The notes under the pieces were generated by a model. The model was not told where the DNA came from. It did not search any database and saw only the letters and a program-made list of their open reading frames with translations. A stretch of 64,000 nt of DNA from Lachnospiraceae bacterium. GTDB taxonomy: Bacteria > Bacillota > Clostridia > Lachnospirales > Lachnospiraceae. A program made the translations under genes and the position numbers. The stretch spans positions 47,524-111,523 of the forward strand of contig VSND01000008.1 of assembly GCA_009774145.1 (NCBI GenBank). Direction: 5' to 3'. Below, one piece after another: positions 18,590-26,661 of this stretch. Each line of letters starts with the position of its first letter. Within the stretch, counting starts at the first letter, position 1.

Positions 18590-18627
18590 GGGAACATGTG
18601 TTCGAGAATGTCCGGACAGATGTTCCC
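18590..18627 (-). other. Inverted repeat in the galK-galT gap
   Basis: GGGAACAT (18590-18597) and ATGTTCCC (18620-18627) form an 8-bp stem around a 22-base loop, located between the galK stop and galT RBS. No T-run follows, so it may be a processing or stability hairpin. Weak evidence. Confidence 0.35.
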
Positions 18628-18673
18628 GCGCAGAGTGATTTTTAAATGTTTCTGTTTGGCCGTCTGTAAAAAT

Positions 18674-19849
18674 TCAGTCCAGTGCATGGGCGCCTTCGCC
18701 GATCTCCACCACATAAAATTCCGCTTTGATACCGGTTTTTTCCGTATAGGCTTTGTCCAGCGTCTGAATAAACAGGTCTACGGAATCATTTTTTACGATA
18801 CTGACCGTACATCCGCCGAATCCGCCGCCGGTGATACGGGAGCCAAGGACGCCCGGTACGTTCCATGCCAGCTCCGCCAGAAGATCCGTCTCTGCACAGG
18901 AAGTCTCATAATCATCCCGCAGAGAGACGTGGGAATCATTGATGAGTTTTCCGAAGGTCTCGATGTCGTTTGCCTTCAGGGCTTCCACCGCATGGATCGT
19001 GCGCCGGTTTTCATAGACGGCATGCTTCGCACGCTTTCTGCAGACCGGATCCTTGATGGCATCCTTATACTGTTCGAACTGCTCTTCCGTCAGGTCTCCC
19101 AGTGTCTGGATGTCCACAACGGCCTGCAGTGCCTTTAATGCGGCTTCGCTTTCGTTTCTCCGGTCATTGTAGGCGGAAGAAACCAGGCTGTGCTTGACGT
19201 TGCTGTTGGTGATGACGATCTTCGCATCGGGAAGCTTTACCGGTGCATATTCGTATTTCAGCGTGTTGGTGTCGAGAAAGACTGCGCAGTCCTTTTTGCC
19301 CATGGCAGAAGCGAACTGGTCCATGATCCCGCAGTTCATCCCGTTGAAATTATTTTCGGAATACTGTCCGATCAGCGCCAGATCGACCATGGAGACATCA
19401 AAGCCAAAGGTATCCCTCAGCATCAGTCCGGTCAGCACTTCAAGGGAGGCGGAAGAGGAGAGTCCGCTGCCTGCAGGGATGTCTCCGTAAAACAGAATGT
19501 CCGCTCCTTTTTCCAGATGATATCCGCGTTTTTCAAAGGTCCACAGGATCCCCTTTGGATAATTGGTCCATCCTGCTTCATCGGACGGGGTAAGGTCGTC
19601 CAGAGAAGTTTCTACGATTCCCATATGGTCAAAATTCATGGAATAGAGTCGAAGCGTCCGATCCTCTCCTGGACGGATGATGCCGTAGGTTCCGATGGTC
19701 AGTGCACAGGGAAACACATGCCCTCCGTTATAATCCGTGTGCTCTCCGATCAGATTGACGCGTCCGGGTGCAAAATAAGCCCGGATATTGCCTCCGCCGC
19801 CGAACAGTTCGGCAAATTTTTCTTTCAGTTCCGATACATTTACTGCCAT
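18674..19849 (-). CDS. galK: Galactokinase
   Basis: 391 residues, normal GHMP-kinase galactokinase. Signature FAPGRVNLIGEHTDYNGG near the N-terminus (galactokinase signature), ATP-binding GDIPAGSGLSSSASLEV in the middle, and C-terminal GSRITGGGFGGCTVSIV. Phosphorylates galactose at C1. ATG at 19849 follows GAAGGAGGAATCACC on the minus strand. Transcribed from the promoter at 19898-19926, divergently from an AraC regulator that probably controls it. Confidence 0.97.
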   Translation of the reverse strand: MAVNVSELKEKFAELFGGGGNIRAYFAPGRVNLIGEHTDYNGGHVFPCALTIGTYGIIRPGEDRTLRLYSMNFDHMGIVETSLDDLTPSDEAGWTNYPKGILWTFEKRGYHLEKGADILFYGDIPAGSGLSSSASLEVLTGLMLRDTFGFDVSMVDLALIGQYSENNFNGMNCGIMDQFASAMGKKDCAVFLDTNTLKYEYAPVKLPDAKIVITNSNVKHSLVSSAYNDRRNESEAALKALQAVVDIQTLGDLTEEQFEQYKDAIKDPVCRKRAKHAVYENRRTIHAVEALKANDIETFGKLINDSHVSLRDDYETSCAETDLLAELAWNVPGVLGSRITGGGFGGCTVSIVKNDSVDLFIQTLDKAYTEKTGIKAEFYVVEIGEGAHALD

Positions 19850-19877
19850 GGTGATTCCTCCTTCATTTTTCTCACGG

Positions 19878-19905
19878 TTGACATTTCTTATGATTACACT
19901 ATAAT
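19878..19905 (+). promoter_or_regulatory. Promoter of the araC-type regulator
   Basis: Perfect TTGACA (19878-19883), 16-bp spacer, perfect TATAAT (19900-19905). Its -10 box overlaps the opposing galK -10 box. Confidence 0.75.
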
Positions 19906-19926
19906 GAGATACAGAAGGAAATTCAA
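19898..19926 (-). promoter_or_regulatory. Promoter of galK-galT
   Basis: Minus strand: TTGAAT (19926-19921), 17-bp spacer, TATAGT (19903-19898). The -10 shares four bases with the opposing promoter, so both cannot be occupied by RNA polymerase at once. Confidence 0.65.
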
Positions 19927-19965
19927 GAAGTATATTCTTATAAAATGAAAGGATATTGAGATTTT

Positions 19966-20850
19966 ATGCGTCTGCAGATTGACAGGGAGCAAAAAGAGAT
20001 CAAGCGTCACGGAAGTTATGAATTTCCGGTGCTGGTCAGCTATGAACGGCTGTCCAGTTTTGATACGGGAGAGTTTCCCTGGCACTGGCACCCGGAGATC
20101 GAACTGACGCTTGTGATGGAGGGGGAGATCATCTATCAGGCCAATGACAGCCTGTATCACCTGAAGGCGGGGGAAGGGCTGTTCTGCAATACCAACGTGC
20201 TGCATTCCGGACATGGAAATGGGAGCGCAGACTGCAGTTATCTGTCTGTGACCTTTCACCCGAGGCTTTTATATGGATACAGTTCCAGTGTGATGCAGAC
20301 GAAATACATGAATCATATTCTGAAAAGTCCGTCTCTCGCTTCGATTCATCTTGTTTCGGAGAAAGACTGGCAGAGACGGATACTGGAAGGAATCGAGAAG
20401 ATACGGCTTCTGAACCGGGAGCATCCGGCATCGGAGGAGCTGAAGATCCAGATTGCGCTGCTTCAGATCTGGCAGGAACTCTATGAGCATGTGGAAATCA
20501 GCGAGACGGGATTTGCGGAGAACGGAAGGGACACGGAGCGCATCCGGCGGATCATGGAATATATCCAGGCGCATTATGCGGAAAAGATCACGCTGGAGGA
20601 GCTGGCAGAGCAGATCCATCTGTGCAGGAGCGAGAGCTGCCGCCTGTTCAAACGGTATATGAAGGAATCCATGTTCGACTATCTTCTGGACTATCGGATC
20701 GAACGGAGTCTGGAGCTTCTGCGGCGTCCGGAGCTCGATGTGACGCAGATTGCAGGACAGACAGGTTTTACCAGCCCGGGCTATTTTTCAAAGATCTTCA
20801 AACGGAAGATGGGATGCACGCCTCTCGAATACCGGAAGAACCACCGGTAA
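19966..20850 (+). CDS. AraC-family transcriptional regulator
   Basis: 294 residues. N-terminal cupin sensor domain (FPWHWHPEIELTLVMEG at about 37-53) and a C-terminal double helix-turn-helix (about 195-290), with LEELAEQIHLCRSESCRLFK and the AraC signature region IAGQTGFTSPGYFSKIFKR. The ligand is likely a sugar or its derivative. Divergent orientation and overlapping promoters with galK suggest control of galactose utilisation (inference). ATG 19966 lies about 12 bases from AAAGGA, a slightly long spacing. Confidence 0.9.
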   Translation: MRLQIDREQKEIKRHGSYEFPVLVSYERLSSFDTGEFPWHWHPEIELTLVMEGEIIYQANDSLYHLKAGEGLFCNTNVLHSGHGNGSADCSYLSVTFHPRLLYGYSSSVMQTKYMNHILKSPSLASIHLVSEKDWQRRILEGIEKIRLLNREHPASEELKIQIALLQIWQELYEHVEISETGFAENGRDTERIRRIMEYIQAHYAEKITLEELAEQIHLCRSESCRLFKRYMKESMFDYLLDYRIERSLELLRRPELDVTQIAGQTGFTSPGYFSKIFKRKMGCTPLEYRKNHR

Positions 20851-20927
20851 GAGAGACAGAAAAAGGGCTGATCAGAAGCATACGGCCCAGGCCGCATGTC
20901 CGGTCAACCCCTGTACAGCAGGAAATC

Positions 20928-21290
20928 CTACAGATTTTTTAAATCAACTTTGAAGTCTTCGCCGCCCTCTCCGTTAATGGTATAATAAGCAGCCTGCTCT
21001 GCAGCGTTAATATAGATATTCAGTTCGGAAGCGTCCAGGCCTTTGTCCTTTACGGCCTTTTTCACAGCAGTCTGAATATCATTTATGGATACGCTTAAAC
21101 CGCTCATCTCAACGCACACAGAAGTCTTGCAGGCAGGTTTTTTGGCAGCTGACTTTTTCTCAGCCGTCTTTGCTTCTGCGCTCTTTGCAGCGGCCATCTT
21201 CGCTTTTGTCGTATTCTCTTTTGCAGACGCAGTGCCTGCGGCTGTTGTTGCAGAAGCAGCCGCATCTTCTGTCTTCTTTTTTCTTGGCAT
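20928..21290 (-). CDS. DUF6465 family protein with Ala/Lys-rich N-terminus
   Basis: 120 residues. The first half is a low-complexity Lys/Ala linker (MPRKKKTEDAAASATT, then repeated AAAKSAEAKTAEKKSAAKK) resembling histone-H1-like tails. The second half is a compact domain ending YINAAEQAAYYTINGEGGED. Similar proteins are annotated DUF6465 in Lachnospiraceae; function unknown. Start at 21290 is chosen because AGGAGG is 8 bases upstream; ATG 21296 would be only 2 bases away. Driven by a consensus promoter, so probably well expressed. Confidence 0.75.
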   Translation of the reverse strand: MPRKKKTEDAAASATTAAGTASAKENTTKAKMAAAKSAEAKTAEKKSAAKKPACKTSVCVEMSGLSVSINDIQTAVKKAVKDKGLDASELNIYINAAEQAAYYTINGEGGEDFKVDLKNL

Positions 21291-21365
21291 TTTCATTTCC
21301 TCCTCTAAACACATCAACATTTTCAGGTTGCCTTCTCCAGGTCAAATTTATACAAGCCTTTGTCT

Positions 21366-21394
21366 ATTATAGGCTTGAAACCGGTATTTGTCAA
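21366..21394 (-). promoter_or_regulatory. Consensus promoter for the DUF6465 gene
   Basis: Minus strand: TTGACA (21394-21389), 17-bp spacer, TATAAT (21371-21366). Both hexamers and the spacer are perfect. Confidence 0.85.
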
Positions 21395-21440
21395 GGAATC
21401 CTGAATTTTCGGCATACTGTTGTGAGGAACCTGTCAAATG

Positions 21441-21469
21441 TTGAATAAATCTACAGGATATGTTAAAAT
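21441..21469 (+). promoter_or_regulatory. Promoter for the first SUKH gene
   Basis: TTGAAT (21441-21446), 17-bp spacer, TAAAAT (21464-21469); predicted start about 30 bases before the GTG start codon. Confidence 0.6.
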
Positions 21470-21505
21470 ATTGCCAGTAAAATACAGAAATCAGGAGGCG
21501 GAATT

Positions 21506-22360
21506 GTGGGAATTCAATATGAGATTTCAGCGGTAGAACTGCTAAAACGACTGGGTTATGAGGAACCTTCGGGCAGGGAGGAACTGGAAAATTTTATGCA
21601 GGAAAAGGGGGTCCGCCTGCCGAAAGTGTACCGGGAGTTTATGGAACTGGCCATGGACTGCCCCATGCTTGAGACATCGGATCTGTGGACCGGCAGACTG
21701 CCTTATTTCTTTTATGAAGAGATTGAAGAAGGGATCGAGGACCAGAAGGCGGACTGGGAAAAGAACCCGGAGGAATACAACGAGGGCGGTTATCATCTGT
21801 TCTACCAGTTTCCAAAAGAAAGATGGGAAGAAAAGAGCTGTGACTATCTGGAGATCGGCAGTGATTACGGCGCCGGCATCGTGACCTTCGGAATCCGGAA
21901 ACAGGATCTGGAGGATGAGGATCCGCCGGTCTACATGTACCATGAAGCGCACGCCATAACCGACTGGAAGAAGATGTATGAAAGACTGTCCGATTTTCTT
22001 CTGGAAGTGGTGTTAAGCGCTTTGATTGGGATCGATTATTCGACGGCGGAGGAAGCGCTGGAGGAGAATGGATGGGTCTATCAGGGCTATAATGAATATT
22101 TGGATGAACTGTTTGATGAAAGCCAGGACACCTGGAAAGAAGAGGTGGATGAAGAATCGATTCTGTCAGAAGAGGAGTGGCAGGAACAGCGGCTTTCGCA
22201 GCTGGAGATCGATCTGACAAAGGTTCGCAGGCAGAGCTGCAACTGGGGAGGATATCTGTTCTGCTGCAGGGATGAGGAGAAAGACTGCTTTTATGCAGGA
22301 AGAATGGATGAGGAAGAAGGAGAGACGACGCTGATTACGATTGTCAGGGAAGAGGAATAA
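21506..22360 (+). CDS. SMI1/KNR4 (SUKH) family protein
   Basis: 284 residues. The N-terminal 160 residues fit the SUKH fold: EELENFMQEKGVRLPKVYREF (alpha region with LP-x-xY-x-x-F), later YLEIGSDYGAGIVTFGI and a tryptophan near DWKKMYERLSDFL. The C-terminal third is very acidic (EEVDEESILSEEEWQEQR). SUKH proteins often act as immunity proteins against polymorphic toxins, but also have other binding roles. GTG 21506 is chosen, with AGGAGG 7 bases upstream. No toxin gene lies next to it in this window. A second SUKH-like gene follows at 22623. Confidence 0.75.
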   Translation: MGIQYEISAVELLKRLGYEEPSGREELENFMQEKGVRLPKVYREFMELAMDCPMLETSDLWTGRLPYFFYEEIEEGIEDQKADWEKNPEEYNEGGYHLFYQFPKERWEEKSCDYLEIGSDYGAGIVTFGIRKQDLEDEDPPVYMYHEAHAITDWKKMYERLSDFLLEVVLSALIGIDYSTAEEALEENGWVYQGYNEYLDELFDESQDTWKEEVDEESILSEEEWQEQRLSQLEIDLTKVRRQSCNWGGYLFCCRDEEKDCFYAGRMDEEEGETTLITIVREEE

Positions 22361-22417
22361 GGAAATCTGTATGCTTGCGAAAGGAAGAGATCAGCCATTA
22401 GGTATCAGTTTGAAAAG

Positions 22418-22582
22418 ATGGACAAAAAGCTTCTGGGAGACCGCATTGCGGATGAACTGATGCGGTATATTCTGGAGGAGCCGGTGGAAGTGGGGCAGAA
22501 GCTTCGTTACCAGAGCGGCGTGCTCCGGCTGTTCAGCGAGCATGCGGCAAGTTCCATGAAGGGGGCCTGTCTGGAAGATTGA
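22418..22582 (+). pseudogene. GntR/FadR-type regulator remnant
   Basis: A 54-codon ORF starting MDKKLLGDRIADELMRYILE and continuing EPVEVGQKL. This matches the first helix of GntR (FadR branch) DNA-binding domains, where it is followed by the winged helix. After KL the frame loses that similarity and stops at 22582. The later bases still look like a scrambled GRSTIREAV region. Read as a decayed N-terminal fragment. No promoter or strong RBS seen. Confidence 0.45.
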
Positions 22583-22622
22583 GGAATCCGGCAGAACATG
22601 CGTTGCAGGAGGAGACTAACAA

Positions 22623-23945
22623 ATGATTGACAAGAAATTATGTCGGCCCGTACGGGCAAAACGTATTTTAAAATTACTGGAACAGGCAAGGGCAAAGGAT
22701 GCGGACTTCGAAAGGTTTGGAGCGGACAGTCATCAGTATGAACTGTCGGAGCCTGAAGAGAAAGCGGTGATCTTTCCGAAGATGAGCGACGAGGACTGGG
22801 ACCGGATTGCTGATCCGTGGGACAGGCGGGAAGAAGCGGTCTGTCCTTATGACGGGGTTCTGCCCATTGAGAGCCAGGGCTGTACGCTTATGACGGGACT
22901 GATATTGAACGGCCCATACAGGGGTCGGGTGGTGTACTATGATGTAGATCTCTGCGCAACGCCGTTTTTTATGCGGGAAAAGGGATTTCTGGCATGGTAT
23001 CGGCGGTGGCTCAGAGAGGTGATCGCAGGATACAGCGACGAGGAAACCGGATTCGGGATGAATGTAGACGGAAATCCGGAGCAGCTGATGAAGCTGTATG
23101 AACAGACAGGAGATCCGGAAGAAAAGATCGATATCATCGACAGCTATTATAAATTTGAGACGCTTCCCGACAGACAGAAGGCGTATTTTAAACAGGCCTG
23201 CGCCCGGGAATCCAATCGGAAAGTCCGGACAAGTATCGTCAGGATGATGAGAAGTTTCCATGTACCAGAAATGACAGGTGAGATGGAAAGGCTGTGGGAA
23301 GATGGGGCTTATGAGGAGGCAGTTTTTCTCATCAGAACAGATGACGCCAGAGAGGTGGCAGAGGCATGGTACGAAAAGATATTTGAGATACTGCCAGAGC
23401 TTCATGGAGAGGGTTTCAGGGATGCATGTTATACATTCATGAGAGTGAAGGACCGTCCGGATGTCCATGCAGGAAGATTAAAGGAAGCTCTTAAACGGGA
23501 AAATCTGGACAGAAATGACAGAGGTGTGCTGTTTTACTGCATCCGGGATCTGAAGAGGAAAGAGGAAGTGGTGGATTATTTTCTGGAATATCTGTTAAGG
23601 GAAGAGGATCCCCATTTACTGATCTATGCCATTCAGGCGATGGACGGGGTGAAGGACCAAAACCTTCAGGAACGCTATGTGAAACTGCTGGATCAGTACA
23701 AAACCCATGAAAACGCGATTCTGGATTATGAAGGCAGCCAGATGGTTCTGAAAAACGGAAACTGTATGGGAGCCCACAGGCCGGAGGGACAGATCGTGAG
23801 CAATCTGATGCGGCAGTTCGATCTGTTCGGCCTGGATTACCGGGGCGCCTGGAAGCTCCTGATGGATGCCGGCAGATGGAAGGAATGGAAACAGCAGAAC
23901 GGATTTGCGGCTTCCTGCCCCAGGGAAAAAGATGTGTCTGTCTAA
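22623..23945 (+). CDS. SUKH-like N-terminal domain plus helical-repeat protein
   Basis: 440 residues. Residues about 20-160 look SUKH-like (FERFGADSHQYEL, LPIESQGCTLMTGLILNG, GFLAWYRRWLREV), matching the LPI-GC and G-V-Y patterns of SMI1/KNR4 proteins. The remaining 280 residues are alternating short helices with repeated R-KVRTSIVRMM and DPHLLIYAIQAM-like segments, suggestive of HEAT-like repeats. GGAGGAGACTAAC precedes ATG 22623. Possibly an immunity or adaptor protein; no cognate toxin seen. Domain assignment by eye. Confidence 0.65.
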   Translation: MIDKKLCRPVRAKRILKLLEQARAKDADFERFGADSHQYELSEPEEKAVIFPKMSDEDWDRIADPWDRREEAVCPYDGVLPIESQGCTLMTGLILNGPYRGRVVYYDVDLCATPFFMREKGFLAWYRRWLREVIAGYSDEETGFGMNVDGNPEQLMKLYEQTGDPEEKIDIIDSYYKFETLPDRQKAYFKQACARESNRKVRTSIVRMMRSFHVPEMTGEMERLWEDGAYEEAVFLIRTDDAREVAEAWYEKIFEILPELHGEGFRDACYTFMRVKDRPDVHAGRLKEALKRENLDRNDRGVLFYCIRDLKRKEEVVDYFLEYLLREEDPHLLIYAIQAMDGVKDQNLQERYVKLLDQYKTHENAILDYEGSQMVLKNGNCMGAHRPEGQIVSNLMRQFDLFGLDYRGAWKLLMDAGRWKEWKQQNGFAASCPREKDVSV

Positions 23946-24089
23946 TGTTTGCAGTCATCCCCTTTTTCTCATGGTGTCAGATGCAGGGCCGGTTTTAACT
24001 TATAACAGATTCCCATAGATCAGTCCATAGACTTTTTCGTACAAAAGATGATAAAATATCCCCATCAATGTCAGGAGGAACTGTTTATC

Positions 24090-24887
24090 ATGGACAAGAT
24101 TGTAAAAAAAGGAATTTTGGCGGTCAGCTTCGGAACCAGTGTGAATGCCACAAGGGAAAAAACGATTGATGCCATAGAGAAGGATTTTCAGGAAGCATTT
24201 CCGGACCGTACGCTGTATCGTGCATGGACGAGCAGGATGATCATTCAGAAATTAAAAGCAAGGGACAACATCCGGATTGATACCGTAACAGAAGCCATGG
24301 AGCGGATGATGGCAGACGGCATTACCGAAGTGGTGGTACAGCCGACGCATGTGATCAACGGAATTGAAAATGATCAGATGATTTCAGATGTACGCGCCTG
24401 TCAGGATCATTTTACATCCGTCCGCTTCGGCACGCCGCTTTTAACCAGCGACGAAGATTCCTGTGCCGTGATCGAAGCAGTCATGGCTGAATTAAAAGAT
24501 CTTCCCCGGGACGGGGCGCTGGTGTTCATGGGGCACGGCACCACGCACTATGCCAATTCCATCTATGCGGCTCTGGATGATAAATTCAAAGACATGGGAT
24601 ATTCCAATGTCTTCCTTGGAACGGTAGAAGCTTATCCGTCCATGGAGACGCTGATGAAGCTGGTTCAGACCTGTGGTGCAAAACGTGTGACGCTTGCCCC
24701 TTTTATGGTAGTGGCAGGCGATCATGCCCTGAATGACATGTCCGGCGACGATCCGGATTCCTGGAGAAGCCGGTTTGAAGCAGCAGGATTTACGGTGGAA
24801 TGTGTTCTCAGGGGTCTTGGAGAATATAAAGGTATACGGAATCTGTACATAAAACATATACAGGATGCTTTGAAAAACAGCTTCTGA
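24090..24887 (+). CDS. cbiK: Sirohydrochlorin cobaltochelatase, CbiK family
   Basis: 265 residues, normal CbiK length. Inserts Co2+ into sirohydrochlorin in the anaerobic cobalamin pathway. Features: ILAVSFGTSVNATREKTIDA start, MGHGTTHYANSIYAAL with the first metal-binding histidine, FLGTVEAYPS, and APFMVVAGDHALNDMSGDDP with the second histidine. No signal peptide, so cytosolic. ATG 24090 follows AGGAGGAAC; an upstream ATG at 24048 lacks a comparable box. No other cobalamin gene is near, so it is an orphan here; a role in sirohaem or iron chelation is an alternative. Confidence 0.92.
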   Translation: MDKIVKKGILAVSFGTSVNATREKTIDAIEKDFQEAFPDRTLYRAWTSRMIIQKLKARDNIRIDTVTEAMERMMADGITEVVVQPTHVINGIENDQMISDVRACQDHFTSVRFGTPLLTSDEDSCAVIEAVMAELKDLPRDGALVFMGHGTTHYANSIYAALDDKFKDMGYSNVFLGTVEAYPSMETLMKLVQTCGAKRVTLAPFMVVAGDHALNDMSGDDPDSWRSRFEAAGFTVECVLRGLGEYKGIRNLYIKHIQDALKNSF

Positions 24888-24970
24888 TATCTGAATATTT
24901 CAATCTCTGCATCCGGAAAATATCAGAAAATACAGGTATGATTTTCCTGAAATGTGCAGGAATCGGACGG

Positions 24971-25080
24971 CAGGGGAGGAGCTGCGGGCTGAAAACAGCG
25001 CTGTGTGGACTGGAGCGGACAACCGCCGGTTGTCCGATACATTCCATACGAGCGTTTCCAGCCCGCAGCTCCTCCCCCTG
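24971..25080. repeat. 110-bp nested palindromic element
   Basis: Outer arms CAGGGG(G)AGGAGCTGCGGGCTG at 24971-24991 and complement at 25059-25080 (one base indel). The middle arms are imperfect. The core is a perfect 9-bp hairpin CGGACAACC/GGTTGTCCG at 25015-25035. The whole block can fold as one long stem. GC-rich against an AT-rich gap of 380 bases between cbiK and the mrp operon. Could be a MITE-like element, a strong terminator-like structure, or a structured RNA. No ORF of note inside. Confidence 0.6.
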
Positions 25081-25137
25081 CATCCGTGAAATATCCGCGA
25101 CACATCCCAAAAAATCCATTCAAAAATTGGAAAACTA

Positions 25138-25166
25138 TTGTTTTATTTCTAAAAAAAGTGTAAACT
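25138..25166 (+). promoter_or_regulatory. Possible promoter of the Mrp-like operon
   Basis: TTGTTT (25138-25143), 17-bp spacer, TAAACT (25161-25166), about 100 bases before the mrpE start. Moderate match; best candidate in the gap. Confidence 0.4.
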
Positions 25167-25198
25167 GAAACAGGAATTATCCTAAGTCATAACAAAAG

Positions 25199-25228
25199 CA
25201 GGGCATCCTTCACCGTACGGGTGCCCTG
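25199..25228 (+). other. 10-bp stem hairpin in the mrp leader
   Basis: CAGGGCATCC (25199-25208) pairs with GGGTGCCCTG (25219-25228) with one U-G pair around TTCACCGTAC. It is 40 bases before the mrpE ATG and has no T-run. Possible regulatory or stability element of the leader. Confidence 0.45.
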
Positions 25229-25268
25229 TGGAATTTGTATGAGAAAAACTGGAAGAGGGGAAACGCAT

Positions 25269-25742
25269 ATGTTTGTTGCATTTCTGGTGCTCTGGATCAT
25301 TTTCAACGGCAGAATCACGCTGGAGATTCTGCTGATCGGACTTGCTCTGAGCGCCGCTCTGTTTGCGTTCTGCTGCAGGTTCATGAATTACAGTATCCGC
25401 AGTGATTTAAGGCTGTACCGTCTGGTTCCGATGGCAGTCCAGTATGTGGCGGTTCTGATCATGGAGATACTGAAAGCCAACCATCAGGTGCTTTTTTTCA
25501 TTATGACGCCCAGGTACCAGGCAGAACCGCAGCTTGTTCATTTCACTTCCGGCCTGAAGTCGGAATTTGCAAGAGTGGTCCTTGCCAATTCCATTACCCT
25601 GACACCGGGGACGATTACCGTCAGCCTGGAAGGAAATGAATTTTATGTACATTGTCTGGACAAAGAGTTTGCAGAAGGGCTGGAAAATTCCATTTTTGCA
25701 GAGCTTCTGGAGAAAATGGAGGCGGTGGAATCTCATGTATGA
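25269..25742 (+). CDS. mrpE: Na+/H+ antiporter subunit MrpE/MnhE
   Basis: 157 residues with two or three N-terminal membrane helices and the MnhE hallmark VLANSITLTPGTITVSLEGN followed by a cytosolic tail (FYVHCLDKEFAEG). MrpE is a small structural subunit of multisubunit cation/proton antiporters. ATG 25269 follows GAGGGG by 8 bases. First gene of a tightly packed operon; overlaps mrpF by 8 bases. Confidence 0.88.
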   Translation: MFVAFLVLWIIFNGRITLEILLIGLALSAALFAFCCRFMNYSIRSDLRLYRLVPMAVQYVAVLIMEILKANHQVLFFIMTPRYQAEPQLVHFTSGLKSEFARVVLANSITLTPGTITVSLEGNEFYVHCLDKEFAEGLENSIFAELLEKMEAVESHV

Positions 25743-26079
25743 AAGCATATACCATATATTTTTACTTACCTGCATGATGATCATTGCAGTATTGATCATG
25801 CTCTGTCTGCTTCGCGCGATTCTGGGACCGAGGCTTACAGACCGTGTGGTGGCGGTCAATATGATCGGTACCATGACGATTGTTGAGATTGCCATGTTTG
25901 CGCTGTATCTGCGGGCGGATTATCTGTATGATGTCTGTCTGATCTATGCGATGATCAGCTTTCTTGCAGTTGTGATCCTGACCAAGATCTATGGGGGAGC
26001 CTATCAGGAGCGGAAGATCAAGGGAACGGTTTTTCTGCGTGCAGAGGAAGAAGAGGAAGAGGAGGAGGACGAGCTGTGA
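25735..26079 (+). CDS. mrpF: Antiporter subunit MrpF/MnhF
   Basis: 114 residues, three membrane helices. Contains RAILGPRLTDRVVAVNMIG, the MrpF/MbhB signature. The C-terminus is an unusual acidic run of nine Glu and a Asp-Glu-Leu end. ATG 25735 overlaps mrpE and the stop overlaps the mrpG start (TGATG), indicating translational coupling. Confidence 0.88.
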   Translation: MYESIYHIFLLTCMMIIAVLIMLCLLRAILGPRLTDRVVAVNMIGTMTIVEIAMFALYLRADYLYDVCLIYAMISFLAVVILTKIYGGAYQERKIKGTVFLRAEEEEEEEEDEL

Positions 26080-26408
26080 TGGCATGGGTGCAGTTGATCG
26101 TTGGAGGAGCCCTGATTGTGATCGGGCTTCTGATTATGTGTGCGGGAGTGATCGGGGTCTACCGGTTCCATTATGTCCTGAATCGGATGCACGCTTCCGC
26201 CATGGTGGATTCCATGGGCATTCTGTTTGCAATCCTGGGACTTGCGGTTCTGAGCGGTTTTCAGTTCGGGACGTTGAAACTGGTTCTGATCGTGGTGTTT
26301 TTCTGGCTTGCCGGACCGGTTTCCTCCCATATGATCTGCAAACTGGAGGTTCTGGTCAACGAGGATCTGGAGAAAGAATGTGAGGTGCCGGAAGATGGAA
26401 GGATTTAA
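26079..26408 (+). CDS. mrpG: Antiporter subunit MrpG/MnhG
   Basis: 109 residues, three membrane helices with the MnhG motif GVYRFHYVLNRMHASAMVDS. ATG 26079 is preferred to GTG 26076, with GGAGGAGG about 10 bases upstream. Small membrane subunit adjacent to MrpE/F in the complex. Confidence 0.88.
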   Translation: MAWVQLIVGGALIVIGLLIMCAGVIGVYRFHYVLNRMHASAMVDSMGILFAILGLAVLSGFQFGTLKLVLIVVFFWLAGPVSSHMICKLEVLVNEDLEKECEVPEDGRI

Positions 26409-26661
26409 GGTGATACTTCTGGTATTTCTGGTTATCTGTGCAATTTCAGCCAGCCTGATCAGGAATCCGCTGCTTTCCGTTATTGTGTTTATGTCCTACA
26501 GCCTGGTCATGTCCATCATCTGGTTTCTTCTGGAATCACCGGATCTGGCGATTACAGAAGCGGCAGTGGGAGCGGGAGTCAGCAGTATCCTGTTCTTTGT
26601 CACACTGCGCAAACTCAAGGCGCTTTCGGAAGGAGAAGATCATGAGCAGAATAAGGGATGA
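26395..26661 (+). CDS. DUF4040/MbhD-like subunit (separated MrpA C-terminal part)
   Basis: 88 residues, two or three helices, with NPLLSVIVFMSYSLVMSI and ESPDLAITEAAVGAG, the DUF4040 motif of MbhD and of the C-terminal part of MrpA. In Bacillus this part is fused to the big MrpA subunit; here it is a separate gene, as in archaeal Mbh clusters. Overlaps mrpG by 14 bases and the next gene by 20. Confidence 0.82.
   Translation: MEGFKVILLVFLVICAISASLIRNPLLSVIVFMSYSLVMSIIWFLLESPDLAITEAAVGAGVSSILFFVTLRKLKALSEGEDHEQNKG

Noticed and set aside
20911..20941. CTGTA/TACAG hairpin plus T-run after the AraC gene
   Set aside because: Five-base stem and overlap with the end of the DUF6465 gene make it weak.
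25139..25268. mrp leader considered as a Na+ or other riboswitch
   Set aside because: Only one simple 10-bp hairpin is seen; no conserved multi-stem consensus I can recognise.
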